A stretch of DNA of 8,443 nt, from positions 165,566 to 174,008 of the forward strand of contig CP070658.1 of assembly GCA_020355105.1 (NCBI GenBank), read 5' to 3'. The notes beneath the pieces were generated by a model. That model saw nothing but the letters and a program-made list of their open reading frames with translations, did no database searches and was not told where the DNA came from. The position numbers and the translations under genes are program-made. Below are positions 1 to 6,033 of this stretch, piece by piece (positions within the stretch are counted from its first letter, which is position 1; each line of letters starts with the position of its first letter). Source of the DNA: Candidatus Thorarchaeota archaeon (GTDB lineage Archaea > Asgardarchaeota > Thorarchaeia > Thorarchaeales > Thorarchaeaceae).

Positions 1-684
1 CGCAAGCTCTGTGAAGTCTGCGGTGTCCCATTTGTTCATCCGGATCATCCGTATAACAGATGGACAACGACTGGCTATCATCGGAGATTCTCCAAGCATT
101 TCTATCAAACCTATGCTTGGTTGAGGGGTGAGGAGGTCTTCACGTATTGGCCAGACTCGTTCATACTCACCAATTACCGTCTGTACGCCTTTGATGACAA
201 GAAAGACAAGCTCTACATGTTCCCACTCTACATGGTTGAAACATTCGAGGCAAGGAAGAACCGTCTGAAGATAAAGGCCACAACTGGGAACTTCGAGGTC
301 AGGGGAAGGGTCCCTCGCCAGGATCACTTGATACAGATGTGGCAGGCACGAGCATGGGATGTTCTTCCCAAGGAGAATCTGGACTGGCTGGCCAGAAGCT
401 ACAGTTACATCAATCCTAGGCATCCTCTATCCCAGTACACCTACAGTGATACTTCAACTGTCGCAACTCAGGTCGCTCAAGAAACCCGAGAAGAGATGCA
501 GGTTACGTCAGCGGAAGCTACTGTAGGCACCGTCTATGTGAAGCCAGTCATCAAGAACAGATGTGAACATTGCAATGCACCCATGAGCTGGGAAACCATC
601 GATTGGGTTGGGCCAGACCAATATGCCTGTCCCAGCTGCAACAACGCTCATCGCGTAGACTATGAGCGCTTTGCTCCAACCTAG
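1..684 (+). CDS. Zinc-ribbon / PH-like domain protein, 5' end missing
   Basis: The reading frame is open from the first base of the window to TAG at 682-684, so 227 residues are visible and the true start lies off the left edge. A TTG at 121 is a possible but unlikely start, because the frame upstream already carries a coding-like Cys-X2-Cys pair (CEVC, residues 4-7) followed by His-rich sequence, typical of a zinc knuckle. Residues about 50-115 have alternating hydrophobic strands with the pattern ILTNYRLYAF, then MFPLYMVETF and LKIKATTG. This resembles bacterial PH or GRAM-like domains, a fold of short strands that often binds lipids or proteins. The C-terminus is a second zinc ribbon with Cys pairs at 188/191 (CEHC) and 210/213 (CPSC), 18 residues apart. 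A Ser/Thr/Gln-rich linker of about 45 residues separates the two parts. No signal peptide or membrane segment is visible. The specific function is unknown; the domain calls rest on pattern only. Confidence 0.75.
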   Translation, partial: RKLCEVCGVPFVHPDHPYNRWTTTGYHRRFSKHFYQTYAWLRGEEVFTYWPDSFILTNYRLYAFDDKKDKLYMFPLYMVETFEARKNRLKIKATTGNFEVRGRVPRQDHLIQMWQARAWDVLPKENLDWLARSYSYINPRHPLSQYTYSDTSTVATQVAQETREEMQVTSAEATVGTVYVKPVIKNRCEHCNAPMSWETIDWVGPDQYACPSCNNAHRVDYERFAPT

Positions 685-804
685 CAGACTCACGATTCGA
701 CCCGATACATATAACATCCATCAAAGATGGGCGCCGGGCCTTGGAGAAACAGCAATCCCTTATTAGTCAGCCAAAGAATGATGGTCTGAGTTTCACGACA
801 ACTC

Positions 805-811
805 AAGGAGG
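805..811 (+). promoter_or_regulatory. Shine-Dalgarno site AAGGAGG fixing the start at 819
   Basis: A full AAGGAGG lies 7 bases before ATG 819. It argues for this start over an in-frame TTG at 741, which would add 26 polar residues with no ribosome-binding site. Confidence 0.8.
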
Positions 812-818
812 AAAAGTC

Positions 819-1211
819 ATGACTGAAATACCAATGCCGGAAGGCCCAGTTGGCGCACCTTCAGATAGGCCCTTTGGAGTAACAATCCTGGCACTTCTTC
901 AGATACTGTCTGGATTGGTGTGGCTGGTACTGGGAGCCACGGCTGTGCTTGCCGCAGGTTTGGTTGGCTTCCTTGGCATCATCCTGCTCCTAGCTGGCGC
1001 AGTATTGCTCATCGTTGGCATCATAGGCCTGATTATTGGCTTTGGACTGTGGGGCATGAGGTCTTGGGCCTGGATATGGGCCATCATTGTCAACTTCATA
1101 AGCCTCATCATTGGCCTTACCAACCCCGCTCAGAATGTTTTGGGCATAATCATCAGCCTCATAATCATAATCTACTTGATGACACCAGACATCAGGAGCA
1201 GATTCCGGTAG
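819..1211 (+). CDS. Small multi-spanning membrane protein (DUF2127-like)
   Basis: The 130-residue product has a short soluble N-terminus rich in Pro and Gly (residues 1-17). An RPFGVTILALLQIL segment then opens a very hydrophobic body. Likely membrane helices lie at about 20-44, 46-75 (long, perhaps two turns back into the membrane), 83-102 and 106-121, and the chain ends in a basic tail (RSRFR). An Arg-Pro-x-Gly-Val-Thr start, a central GLW..RSWAW motif and a final PDIRSRF resemble small predicted integral-membrane families such as DUF2127, whose function is not established. The basic tail suggests a cytoplasmic C-terminus. The gene stands alone between the zinc-ribbon gene 134 bases upstream and a hairpin that follows its stop directly. 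A TATA-like stretch (CATATAAC, around 708-715) lies in the upstream gap but is far from the start. No active-site residues are evident, so I assign no function. Confidence 0.8.
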   Translation: MTEIPMPEGPVGAPSDRPFGVTILALLQILSGLVWLVLGATAVLAAGLVGFLGIILLLAGAVLLIVGIIGLIIGFGLWGMRSWAWIWAIIVNFISLIIGLTNPAQNVLGIIISLIIIIYLMTPDIRSRFR

Positions 1212-1255
1212 AACACAACGGTCCGGGCACTTGTTGCCCGGCATGTTCTCTTTTT
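1211..1255 (+). terminator. Hairpin plus T-run after the membrane-protein gene
   Basis: CCGGGCA (1223-1229) pairs perfectly with TGCCCGG (1235-1241) around a 5-base loop. An outer pair GAACA/TGTTC (1211-1215 with 1244-1248) extends the stem. CTCTTTTTC follows at 1248-1256, giving a plus-strand terminator. It sits in the 48-base gap between convergent genes, so the same hairpin also lies just past the stop of the minus-strand oxidoreductase gene, though without a T-run on that side. Confidence 0.7.
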
Positions 1256-1259
1256 CGAA

Positions 1260-3152
1260 TTATGAATAGCTACTAGTCCACTCTAGGCCCAAACGTTTGA
1301 TGGTCTTCTTCGTAGGAAGACCTGTTTCCAGGTCCCATCCACGTAACCTGTAGTAATCATCAAGCATAGGCTCCAGATTGACTACTTGGCCTTTGCCGGG
1401 TCCCTCAGGCATTGGTTCCTTCGTGAATCTATCTGGAAGATTGTCATCCTTGCGGCTTATGCCCTCACGCGCGTTGAACAGGCGTTTCAGGTTCACTTGG
1501 CGTTCTGCAATCTTGATCAGATTGTCAACGCTTCCAAACTCCTTCACCCCTGTGGCCAGAGGGAGCATCTTAGCGAAATCATGTATCCAGAAGATGGGAG
1601 GCCAAGATACAGAGTACCAGCAGACAATCAGAGTGTCCCGGATACAGTAGGTGTTCTCAGACTCAAACACTGCAGTGGCCTTATACTTCTCAGTGTATGG
1701 ATCAACAATCTCAGGGAGTTTGTCCTTGCCCCAGCGTTCAGCGGCCACGTCTTCATATCCGAGTTGATCAACAACAACAAGGCTGCGCAGATGGTCTGCT
1801 CCACGAGCTCCGGTTGCGTGACCCAACCCGATGCTGCGGTGAGTGCGACCATCCTGTCCGGAAACCTCCATTCCCTTGACATGGATTGCATACTTCTCTG
1901 CGCCCCTTCCAATCTTCTGTGCCGCCCTAGCACTGCCCTCGGCTAAAAGGTTTCCAAACCCTTCTCTCCTAGCAATCATCTCCAATAAACGAATGGTGAT
2001 TTCACTGTCGCCCCACTCAAGACGAAGCCCTCCCGTGTCATTCTCATCAATGACACCGTTCTCAAAAGCCTCCATGGCGAATCCGATTGTTGCTCCGGCA
2101 GAGATGATATCCATTCCGTACCTGTTGCAAATCTGATTGGCCTTCAATGTCGTTGGATAGTCGTCGATGCCGAGTGACCTACCAAATGCCATCAACCCCT
2201 CATATTCGGGACCTTCCTCAAGTGTTCCAGCAAAGGGTCCCTCTCTAACGTAATTCACCTTCTTGCATCCGAGACTACACCCAAAGCACGCTCGATCGGA
2301 TATGGTGTAGCGTGGACGGATGTAGTCACCAGCGAGGTTCTCCCATCCAGAGAAGACGCCAGTACGGTGGTTGTACGTTGGCAGTTCTCCAATTTCCTGC
2401 TTAACAGCAGTAAGTATCCACGTCCCCCACTTTCCCATCTCCTGTGCTTGAGGATTCTCGCCCACCCTGCGATGGGCGTCCTTCGCCAGCTCCGTGAATC
2501 CTTCATGGTCATAGACCTCTACAGCGCCATGACCTCGAATCGCGACTGCTTTCACGTTCTTCGAACCAAGAACAGCACCCATCCCCGTTCTTCCCACCGC
2601 CCGGGCATTGTTGACCATGACGGCAGAAAACCGGACCTTCTTCTCGCCAGAGGGCCCAATCGCCGCGACTTGCACCTCCGGGTCATTGTGCCTCTTGGTT
2701 ATTGCAGCACTTACTTCGTTGGTTTTCATCCCCCACAGTTCGCTAGCATCTACAAGTTGAACATCGTCATTCTCGATTGAAACATACACTGGTGTTTCTG
2801 AGGCTCCCTCAACGACTAGCATATCATATCCAGCATACTTCAACTCTGGTCCCAAGAATCCGCCAACGTGCGACTCGCCCCAGATTCCTGTCAGAGCAGC
2901 CTTCGACACGAATACGGTCCTACCAGACATTGGCCACAGCGTTCCTGTTATTGGTCCCGTGGCGACTAGCAGCTTGTTGTCAGGACTAAGTGCGTCAGTA
3001 CGCCCCGGAACCTCCTCATAGAGCAGGCGCGCTGCAAATCCATCACCTCCGATGTAGTCCCGGATCCAGTCTTCTGGTAGTTTGTCTACCTTGAAGTCGC
3101 CCTCATTCAATCGGACTCGGAGAATACGTCCTGTGTAGCCGCCATACTTCAT
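1260..3152 (-). CDS. aor: Aldehyde:ferredoxin oxidoreductase, tungstopterin catalytic subunit
   Basis: The product is a 630-residue cytoplasmic member of the aldehyde ferredoxin oxidoreductase family. These enzymes carry a tungsten (rarely molybdenum) bis-pterin and one [4Fe-4S] cluster and interconvert aldehydes and carboxylic acids using ferredoxin. The N-terminal domain begins MKYGGYTGRILRVRL and runs through IGGDGFAARLLY, ATGPITGT and HVGGFLGPELKYAGYD, all typical of the pterin-binding barrel. Cluster ligands are C289, C292 and C296 (CFGCSLGC), with C511 in DTLIVC as the usual fourth ligand. GARGADHLR at about 448-456 matches the conserved segment near the active site. Length and ligand spacing agree with the archaeal enzymes (about 605-630 residues). 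ATG 3152 is one base after the stop of the ferredoxin gene, with a GGCGGAGAGAG ribosome-binding site inside that gene's 3' end, so the two are translated together. The aldehyde used cannot be read from the sequence; paralogs for formaldehyde, glyceraldehyde-3-phosphate or aromatic substrates remain possible. Confidence 0.95.
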   Translation of the reverse strand: MKYGGYTGRILRVRLNEGDFKVDKLPEDWIRDYIGGDGFAARLLYEEVPGRTDALSPDNKLLVATGPITGTLWPMSGRTVFVSKAALTGIWGESHVGGFLGPELKYAGYDMLVVEGASETPVYVSIENDDVQLVDASELWGMKTNEVSAAITKRHNDPEVQVAAIGPSGEKKVRFSAVMVNNARAVGRTGMGAVLGSKNVKAVAIRGHGAVEVYDHEGFTELAKDAHRRVGENPQAQEMGKWGTWILTAVKQEIGELPTYNHRTGVFSGWENLAGDYIRPRYTISDRACFGCSLGCKKVNYVREGPFAGTLEEGPEYEGLMAFGRSLGIDDYPTTLKANQICNRYGMDIISAGATIGFAMEAFENGVIDENDTGGLRLEWGDSEITIRLLEMIARREGFGNLLAEGSARAAQKIGRGAEKYAIHVKGMEVSGQDGRTHRSIGLGHATGARGADHLRSLVVVDQLGYEDVAAERWGKDKLPEIVDPYTEKYKATAVFESENTYCIRDTLIVCWYSVSWPPIFWIHDFAKMLPLATGVKEFGSVDNLIKIAERQVNLKRLFNAREGISRKDDNLPDRFTKEPMPEGPGKGQVVNLEPMLDDYYRLRGWDLETGLPTKKTIKRLGLEWTSSYS

Positions 3153-3153
3153 G

Positions 3154-3669
3154 TCAGCTCTCTCCGCCAGATTCCTGTGCCTCCGCTAGTCTGCGGATCT
3201 CCTTCAGGTAGCTCGTTACCTTTCCATGACGGTCTACGATTTCTGAAACATGTGATGGTCCATACTTGATGGCTCCAGTAGGGCAGATTCTGGCACACTC
3301 GGGGTCGCCGCCGCAATGGTCGCATTTGAGAATCTTCATGCGTTCGGTATCTAGCAGAATCACCCCATTCACGCAAGCTCCGGCACAACTCTTGCAGAGA
3401 ATACATTTGTCCGGATCGAGATAGGTCATCTTTGAAACCGGGTCTCTCCGAATGGCATAAACAGGACAGACGTCAACACATGGTGCAGTTTCGCAGGGAC
3501 CACACACGTTGGGGATGTCAACCCCCAGGTCGTCGTACTTGACTATCTTCAGCCTTGCGAGGCTTGGTTGAAACTTGCCTTCTTGCTTTGCCGAGCATGC
3601 AAGTTCACAGATTCTGCAACCAGTGCATTTGGTGAAGTCGACGGTAAGTTGTGATGTCAAGAGGCCCAA
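3154..3669 (-). CDS. Four-cluster [4Fe-4S] polyferredoxin, electron-transfer subunit of the oxidoreductase
   Basis: The 171-residue product has 16 cysteines in four groups: 15/18/21/25, 56/59/64/68, 89/92/95/99 and 116/119/125/129. This is the pattern of DmsB/HycB-type iron-sulfur subunits and allows four [4Fe-4S] clusters. Prolines after C68 and C129 (CPVYAI, CPTGAI) are typical of such ferredoxins. The C-terminal 35 residues are charged and free of cysteine. The stop lies one base before the oxidoreductase start, so it most likely carries electrons to or from that enzyme, like the AorA subunit of bacterial aldehyde oxidoreductases. The start is the weak point: TTG 3669 is the first start-like codon after an in-frame stop at 3682-3684, there is no ATG before residue 81, and no good Shine-Dalgarno precedes it. 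It lies 61 bases after the aminotransferase stop with no clear promoter in between, which suggests transcription from upstream. Confidence 0.92.
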   Translation of the reverse strand: MGLLTSQLTVDFTKCTGCRICELACSAKQEGKFQPSLARLKIVKYDDLGVDIPNVCGPCETAPCVDVCPVYAIRRDPVSKMTYLDPDKCILCKSCAGACVNGVILLDTERMKILKCDHCGGDPECARICPTGAIKYGPSHVSEIVDRHGKVTSYLKEIRRLAEAQESGGES

Positions 3670-3730
3670 CTCGCGGAAGTGTCAGTACATGCGGAACGGA
3701 AAAAGGTTACTGATTCCTGTGATTGGGGTT

Positions 3731-4798
3731 CTAGCTGACTTCCACTACCCAATTGTACTTGTCCTCTCGCTCTCCGCTCTGGACTCCGATGAGTTCATCG
3801 TACAGCCTCTGGGTCAGAGGCCCAGTATTGCCATCACCTACTGTGTAGGTGACTCCTTTGTAGTACAGTGATCCAACAGGTGCGATTATTGCGGCCGTTC
3901 CACACCCCAAGATCTCCTCTACTCTTCCTGTTCCGAGTCCCTCGATTACCTCATCAATGGAGATTTCTCGCTCATTCACGCGCAAACCCCAATCTCGAAG
4001 AATGTGAAGCACTGACTCACGCGTAATCCCCGGAAGAATGGTTCCTGAGAGCGGAGGTGTTGCCACTTCATCATCAAACTTCACGGCGATGTTCATTGTG
4101 CCCACTTCCTCTAAGTATCTTCTCTCATGGGCATCCAACCAGAGTACCTGTGTACATCCTGCCTCAGCCGCCTCTTTTCCAGCGAGCAGGCCTGCGGCGT
4201 AGTTGCCCATTGTCTTTGCCGCGCCAACGCCTCCTTCGGCCGCTCTAACGTGTTTGTCCGCAACCATAATCTTGACAGGTCCGAACCCAGTCGGGAAGTA
4301 TGGGCCCACAGGACTGAGTATGACATAGTAGAGATACTCATTTGCTGCCTTCACGCCGAGCTTCGGTTCGGTTCCGATGAGCGTGGGACGAATATAGAGA
4401 GAGCTTCCAGGAACCTGTGGAACCCAATCACGCTCAATTCTGACTAGTTTCAACAGGGAATCGAGAGCAAAACCCGGATCGAGTGTGGGCATAACCATTC
4501 TGGCAGCGGATTTGTTCAGACGTTCGATGTTCTTCTCAGGCCTAAAGAGGAGTACTCTGTCGCCTCTTCTATATGCCTTCAGCCCCTCAAAGATACCCTG
4601 ACAATAGTGAAGCACCAGCGCTGCTGGGTCAATGGAAAGCGGCCCATAAGGCACCACTCTTGGATCCAACCAATTGCCGTTCCTGTAGTCCATCATGAAC
4701 ATGTGGTCAGTGAACACTGTTCCAAATGAAAGCTTGAGAACATCGGTAGGCTTCTGTTTACGGGACTTCTCAGGAAGGAGACTAGACTGAATCTTCAT
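3731..4798 (-). CDS. ilvE: Branched-chain amino acid aminotransferase
   Basis: The 355-residue product is a fold-type IV PLP enzyme that transfers the amino group between Val/Leu/Ile and 2-oxoglutarate in the cytoplasm. It matches the longer bacterial/eukaryotic subgroup (ilvE_II) along its whole length. FTDHMFMMDY lies at 29-38, GIFEGLKAY at 68-76 and LFRPEKNIERLN at 84-95. The PLP-binding lysine is K195 in GAAKTMGNYAAG. EEVGTMN (230-236), ILPGITRESV (254-263) and GCGTAAIIAPVG (298-309) form the cofactor and phosphate pocket. ATG 4798 is chosen because TGA lies in frame 3 codons upstream and the N-terminus aligns with the family. The ribosome-binding site is unclear: GCGGAG abuts the ATG, while a perfect AGGAGG sits about 35 bases upstream beside an inverted repeat. 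It is the first gene of a minus-strand run with ferredoxin and oxidoreductase genes, suggesting branched-chain amino acid catabolism or synthesis tied to redox chemistry. Confidence 0.96.
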   Translation of the reverse strand: MKIQSSLLPEKSRKQKPTDVLKLSFGTVFTDHMFMMDYRNGNWLDPRVVPYGPLSIDPAALVLHYCQGIFEGLKAYRRGDRVLLFRPEKNIERLNKSAARMVMPTLDPGFALDSLLKLVRIERDWVPQVPGSSLYIRPTLIGTEPKLGVKAANEYLYYVILSPVGPYFPTGFGPVKIMVADKHVRAAEGGVGAAKTMGNYAAGLLAGKEAAEAGCTQVLWLDAHERRYLEEVGTMNIAVKFDDEVATPPLSGTILPGITRESVLHILRDWGLRVNEREISIDEVIEGLGTGRVEEILGCGTAAIIAPVGSLYYKGVTYTVGDGNTGPLTQRLYDELIGVQSGEREDKYNWVVEVS

Positions 4799-4814
4799 CT
4801 CCGCTCACAACCGT

Positions 4815-4833
4815 GGAACGCGATATGCGTTCC
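4815..4833. promoter_or_regulatory. Inverted repeat in the ilvE leader, possible operator or RNA hairpin
   Basis: GGAACGC (4815-4821) and GCGTTCC (4827-4833) form a perfect 7-bp inverted repeat around GATAT, 17 bases upstream of the ilvE start. On the ilvE strand the repeat partly overlaps an AGGAGG motif. It could be a repressor site or a leader hairpin; the sequence does not decide between these. Confidence 0.4.
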
Positions 4834-4840
4834 TCCTCTT

Positions 4841-4860
4841 AAGCTGATAGGTCAGAGCTT
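4841..4860. promoter_or_regulatory. Imperfect inverted repeat in the divergent control region
   Basis: AAGCTGA and TCAGAGCTT face each other across TAGG, mirror-symmetric except for a two-base insertion. The repeat lies between the ilvE leader hairpin and the AT-rich promoter patch. A regulator-binding site is possible but this could be chance. Confidence 0.25.
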
Positions 4861-4867
4861 CAGTTCT

Positions 4868-4883
4868 ATGAATAGTTTATTAG
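4868..4883. promoter_or_regulatory. AT-rich TATA-like patch serving divergent genes
   Basis: ATGAATAGTTTATTAG is the most AT-rich stretch of the 117-base gap between ilvE and the acidic-protein gene. Read on the plus strand, TTTATTA at 4876-4882 lies about 36 bases before ATG 4916, where an archaeal TATA box would give a short leader. Read on the minus strand, AATAAACTATTC could serve ilvE with a leader of about 50 bases. Only position and composition support this. Confidence 0.4.
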
Positions 4884-4915
4884 CGAATCGCCTGATTCTC
4901 CAATGGGTGCGTCCG

Positions 4916-5338
4916 ATGGCCGAGGAAGAGAAGGAAGAGAAAGAACCCAAGAAGACTAAGAAACGTATGAAGAAAGACGACTACACAGAACTTGAGTTTG
5001 AACTTGGAGAGCTTGAGTTTGAGGCAAAGGTAAGAGCCAAAGTCGTTGAACGGATGTTCTACCAGCTTCTTGAGAAGCTGGAAACTGGGAAACTGAAGGC
5101 CATTTCCTCTGCAGTGAAAGAGCTAGAGGAGGCCGTTGATGAAGCTGAAGCCGAGGAGGAGGAAGAGGAAGAAGAGGAGGAAGAGGAGGAGGAAGTGAAG
5201 GAGGAACCTTCTCTACCCGAAACCGAGCTAGAACTCTCTGAGGATGAGCCTCTTGAACCTCCACCGACTTGGGACTATCTGGACACAGAGACTCCCCCCG
5301 AAAGCGAACCTGAACGTGAGGCTAGGGAGTCAGATTAG
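4916..5338 (+). CDS. Acidic, partly disordered protein with a poly-Glu run
   Basis: I do not recognise this 140-residue protein. It starts with a lysine/glutamate-rich tail (MAEEEKEEKEPKKTKKRMKK). A likely helical region follows at about 24-77 with heptad-like hydrophobics (LEFELGELEFEAKVRAKVVERMF and the next helix). Fourteen consecutive Glu occupy 80-93, and a Pro/Glu-rich tail contains one aromatic patch (WDYLD). No cysteine is present. ATG 4916 is preferred to ATG 4868: the earlier start would overlap the TATA-like patch and add a 16-residue hydrophobic/basic segment out of keeping with the rest. The KLETGKLK motif in the helical part resembles KLESGKIK in the coiled-coil protein encoded downstream, so the two may be related or act together. 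It is divergent from ilvE and the first of three co-directional genes. Acidic tails of this kind commonly mediate binding to basic proteins, but no function can be assigned. Confidence 0.7.
   Translation: MAEEEKEEKEPKKTKKRMKKDDYTELEFELGELEFEAKVRAKVVERMFYQLLEKLETGKLKAISSAVKELEEAVDEAEAEEEEEEEEEEEEEEVKEEPSLPETELELSEDEPLEPPPTWDYLDTETPPESEPEREARESD
5153..5195 (+). repeat. 43-base homopurine tract encoding poly-Glu
   Basis: An uninterrupted run of mixed GAG and GAA codons gives 14 Glu. The plus strand is purely purine here. The codons are mixed, not one perfect trinucleotide, so the tract looks selected for protein composition, although GAG/GAA slippage could change its length between strains. Confidence 0.8.
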
Positions 5339-5376
5339 TAATTCCGCGAAACCATCACACATCACAGGTTAGAAAA

Positions 5377-5388
5377 CACCTTAAGGTG
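5377..5388. promoter_or_regulatory. 12-bp perfect palindrome CACCTTAAGGTG
   Basis: This palindrome lies in the 86-base gap between the acidic-protein stop and the coiled-coil gene, 36 bases before ATG 5425. It could be a dimeric regulator site. About two palindromes of this length are expected by chance in a window of this size, so support is weak. Confidence 0.25.
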
Positions 5389-5424
5389 AGAGTGAAATGG
5401 GCGATTCACCTGGAGATTTCGTCG

Positions 5425-6027
5425 ATGAGCCATCATGAGGGTAGTCCAAGGGACGAGTACTATCTTGACCCGAAGGAAGTCTTGTCGCAGTATAGCGTTG
5501 AATGGGTTTCGCTGAGGAAGTCCTATGAGGAACTGAAGGAGCAGCTTGATCAGGTCAAGGTGGAATTGACGGAGATTGACCAGAAACTAGAGAGTGGGAA
5601 AATCAAAGAACACGAACACATGGCTCAGTATCACGAAAAATGGAAGATTTCAACTCAGATGGTACAAGTGAAAAGAGAAGTTGAGGGAAGGCTTTACGAG
5701 ATTCAGAGAGAGATTCGTGCGGCCAACAGACAGCTAAGACAGCAAGAAGAGGAGAGACTCAGGCGAGAAAGACTCGAACAAGAGAAAAGCAATGCGATGA
5801 TTGAGTGGATGTCGCTGAAACAAGGGTTCGAACTGGTTGATCAGAAACGCAGGGAGATTGGCGCCGAGATGGATAGACTTGAGCTTCAGAGACGCGAAGG
5901 GAGAATCTCTGATGAGGAGTTTCGAAATGTGCGTGTAGGCCAGATTGGTCAGTTGGCTGAGTTGGCGGTTGTGGAATCTGATGTCAAACGTAGGTTGGCC
6001 GAGCTGCTTGAGATAATCAGGAAATGA
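5425..6027 (+). CDS. Coiled-coil protein made of two 74-residue repeats
   Basis: I do not recognise a named family. The 200-residue product has a short polar N-terminus (1-24) and then almost continuous charged helix rich in Glu, Arg, Gln and Leu. Residues 25-98 and 126-199 align without gaps: VEWVSLRKSYEE against IEWMSLKQGFEL, LESGKIK against RREGRIS, and VEGRLYEIQREIR against VKRRLAELLEIIR. About 16 of 74 positions are identical and many more conservative. Each unit looks like a helical hairpin turning at the Gly-Lys/Arg-Ile motif; a very charged linker (99-125) joins them. There is no cysteine, signal peptide or membrane segment. ATG 5425 is chosen over GTG 5386 because GGAG sits 9 bases upstream and the extra residues would break the helical design. 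The gene ends 6 bases before the flavoprotein gene, so the two are probably co-expressed. It could be a scaffold or structural protein. Confidence 0.8.
   Translation: MSHHEGSPRDEYYLDPKEVLSQYSVEWVSLRKSYEELKEQLDQVKVELTEIDQKLESGKIKEHEHMAQYHEKWKISTQMVQVKREVEGRLYEIQREIRAANRQLRQQEEERLRRERLEQEKSNAMIEWMSLKQGFELVDQKRREIGAEMDRLELQRREGRISDEEFRNVRVGQIGQLAELAVVESDVKRRLAELLEIIRK
5497..5718 (+). repeat. Coiled-coil protein repeat unit 1
   Basis: Encodes residues 25-98 of the coiled-coil protein, first copy of the duplicated helical unit. It is marked by Glu-Trp-Val-Ser-Leu at the start, a Ser-Gly-Lys-Ile turn and a Gly-Arg-Leu...Glu-Ile-Arg end. Confidence 0.6.
5800..6021 (+). repeat. Coiled-coil protein repeat unit 2
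   Basis: Encodes residues 126-199, aligning gap-free with unit 1 at an offset of 101 residues. It is marked by Glu-Trp-Met-Ser-Leu, a Glu-Gly-Arg-Ile turn and an Arg-Arg-Leu...Ile-Ile-Arg end. The similarity is at protein level only, so the duplication is old. Confidence 0.6.
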
Positions 6028-6033
6028 ATTGGC

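Noticed and set aside
741..818. Upstream TTG extension of the small membrane protein
   Set aside because: ATG 819 has a perfect AAGGAGG at the right distance, and the extension is polar with no ribosome-binding site.
1386..1946. Long open frame (186 codons) on the plus strand inside the oxidoreductase gene
   Set aside because: It is antisense to a clearly conserved enzyme, its translation has no recognisable motif, and the minus-strand frame explains the region fully.
3682..3713. Inverted repeat TCAGTA...TACTGA between ilvE and the ferredoxin gene
   Set aside because: Only 6 bp with a 20-base loop; expected by chance, and no T-run follows in a useful position.
4868..4915. Earlier ATG start for the acidic protein
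   Set aside because: It would overlap the TATA-like patch and add a hydrophobic/basic stretch unlike the rest of the protein; ATG 4916 fits promoter spacing better.
4956..5264. Minus-strand open frame rich in Pro and Leu opposite the acidic protein
   Set aside because: It is the mirror of the GAG/GAA-rich sense strand and has low complexity with no start signal.
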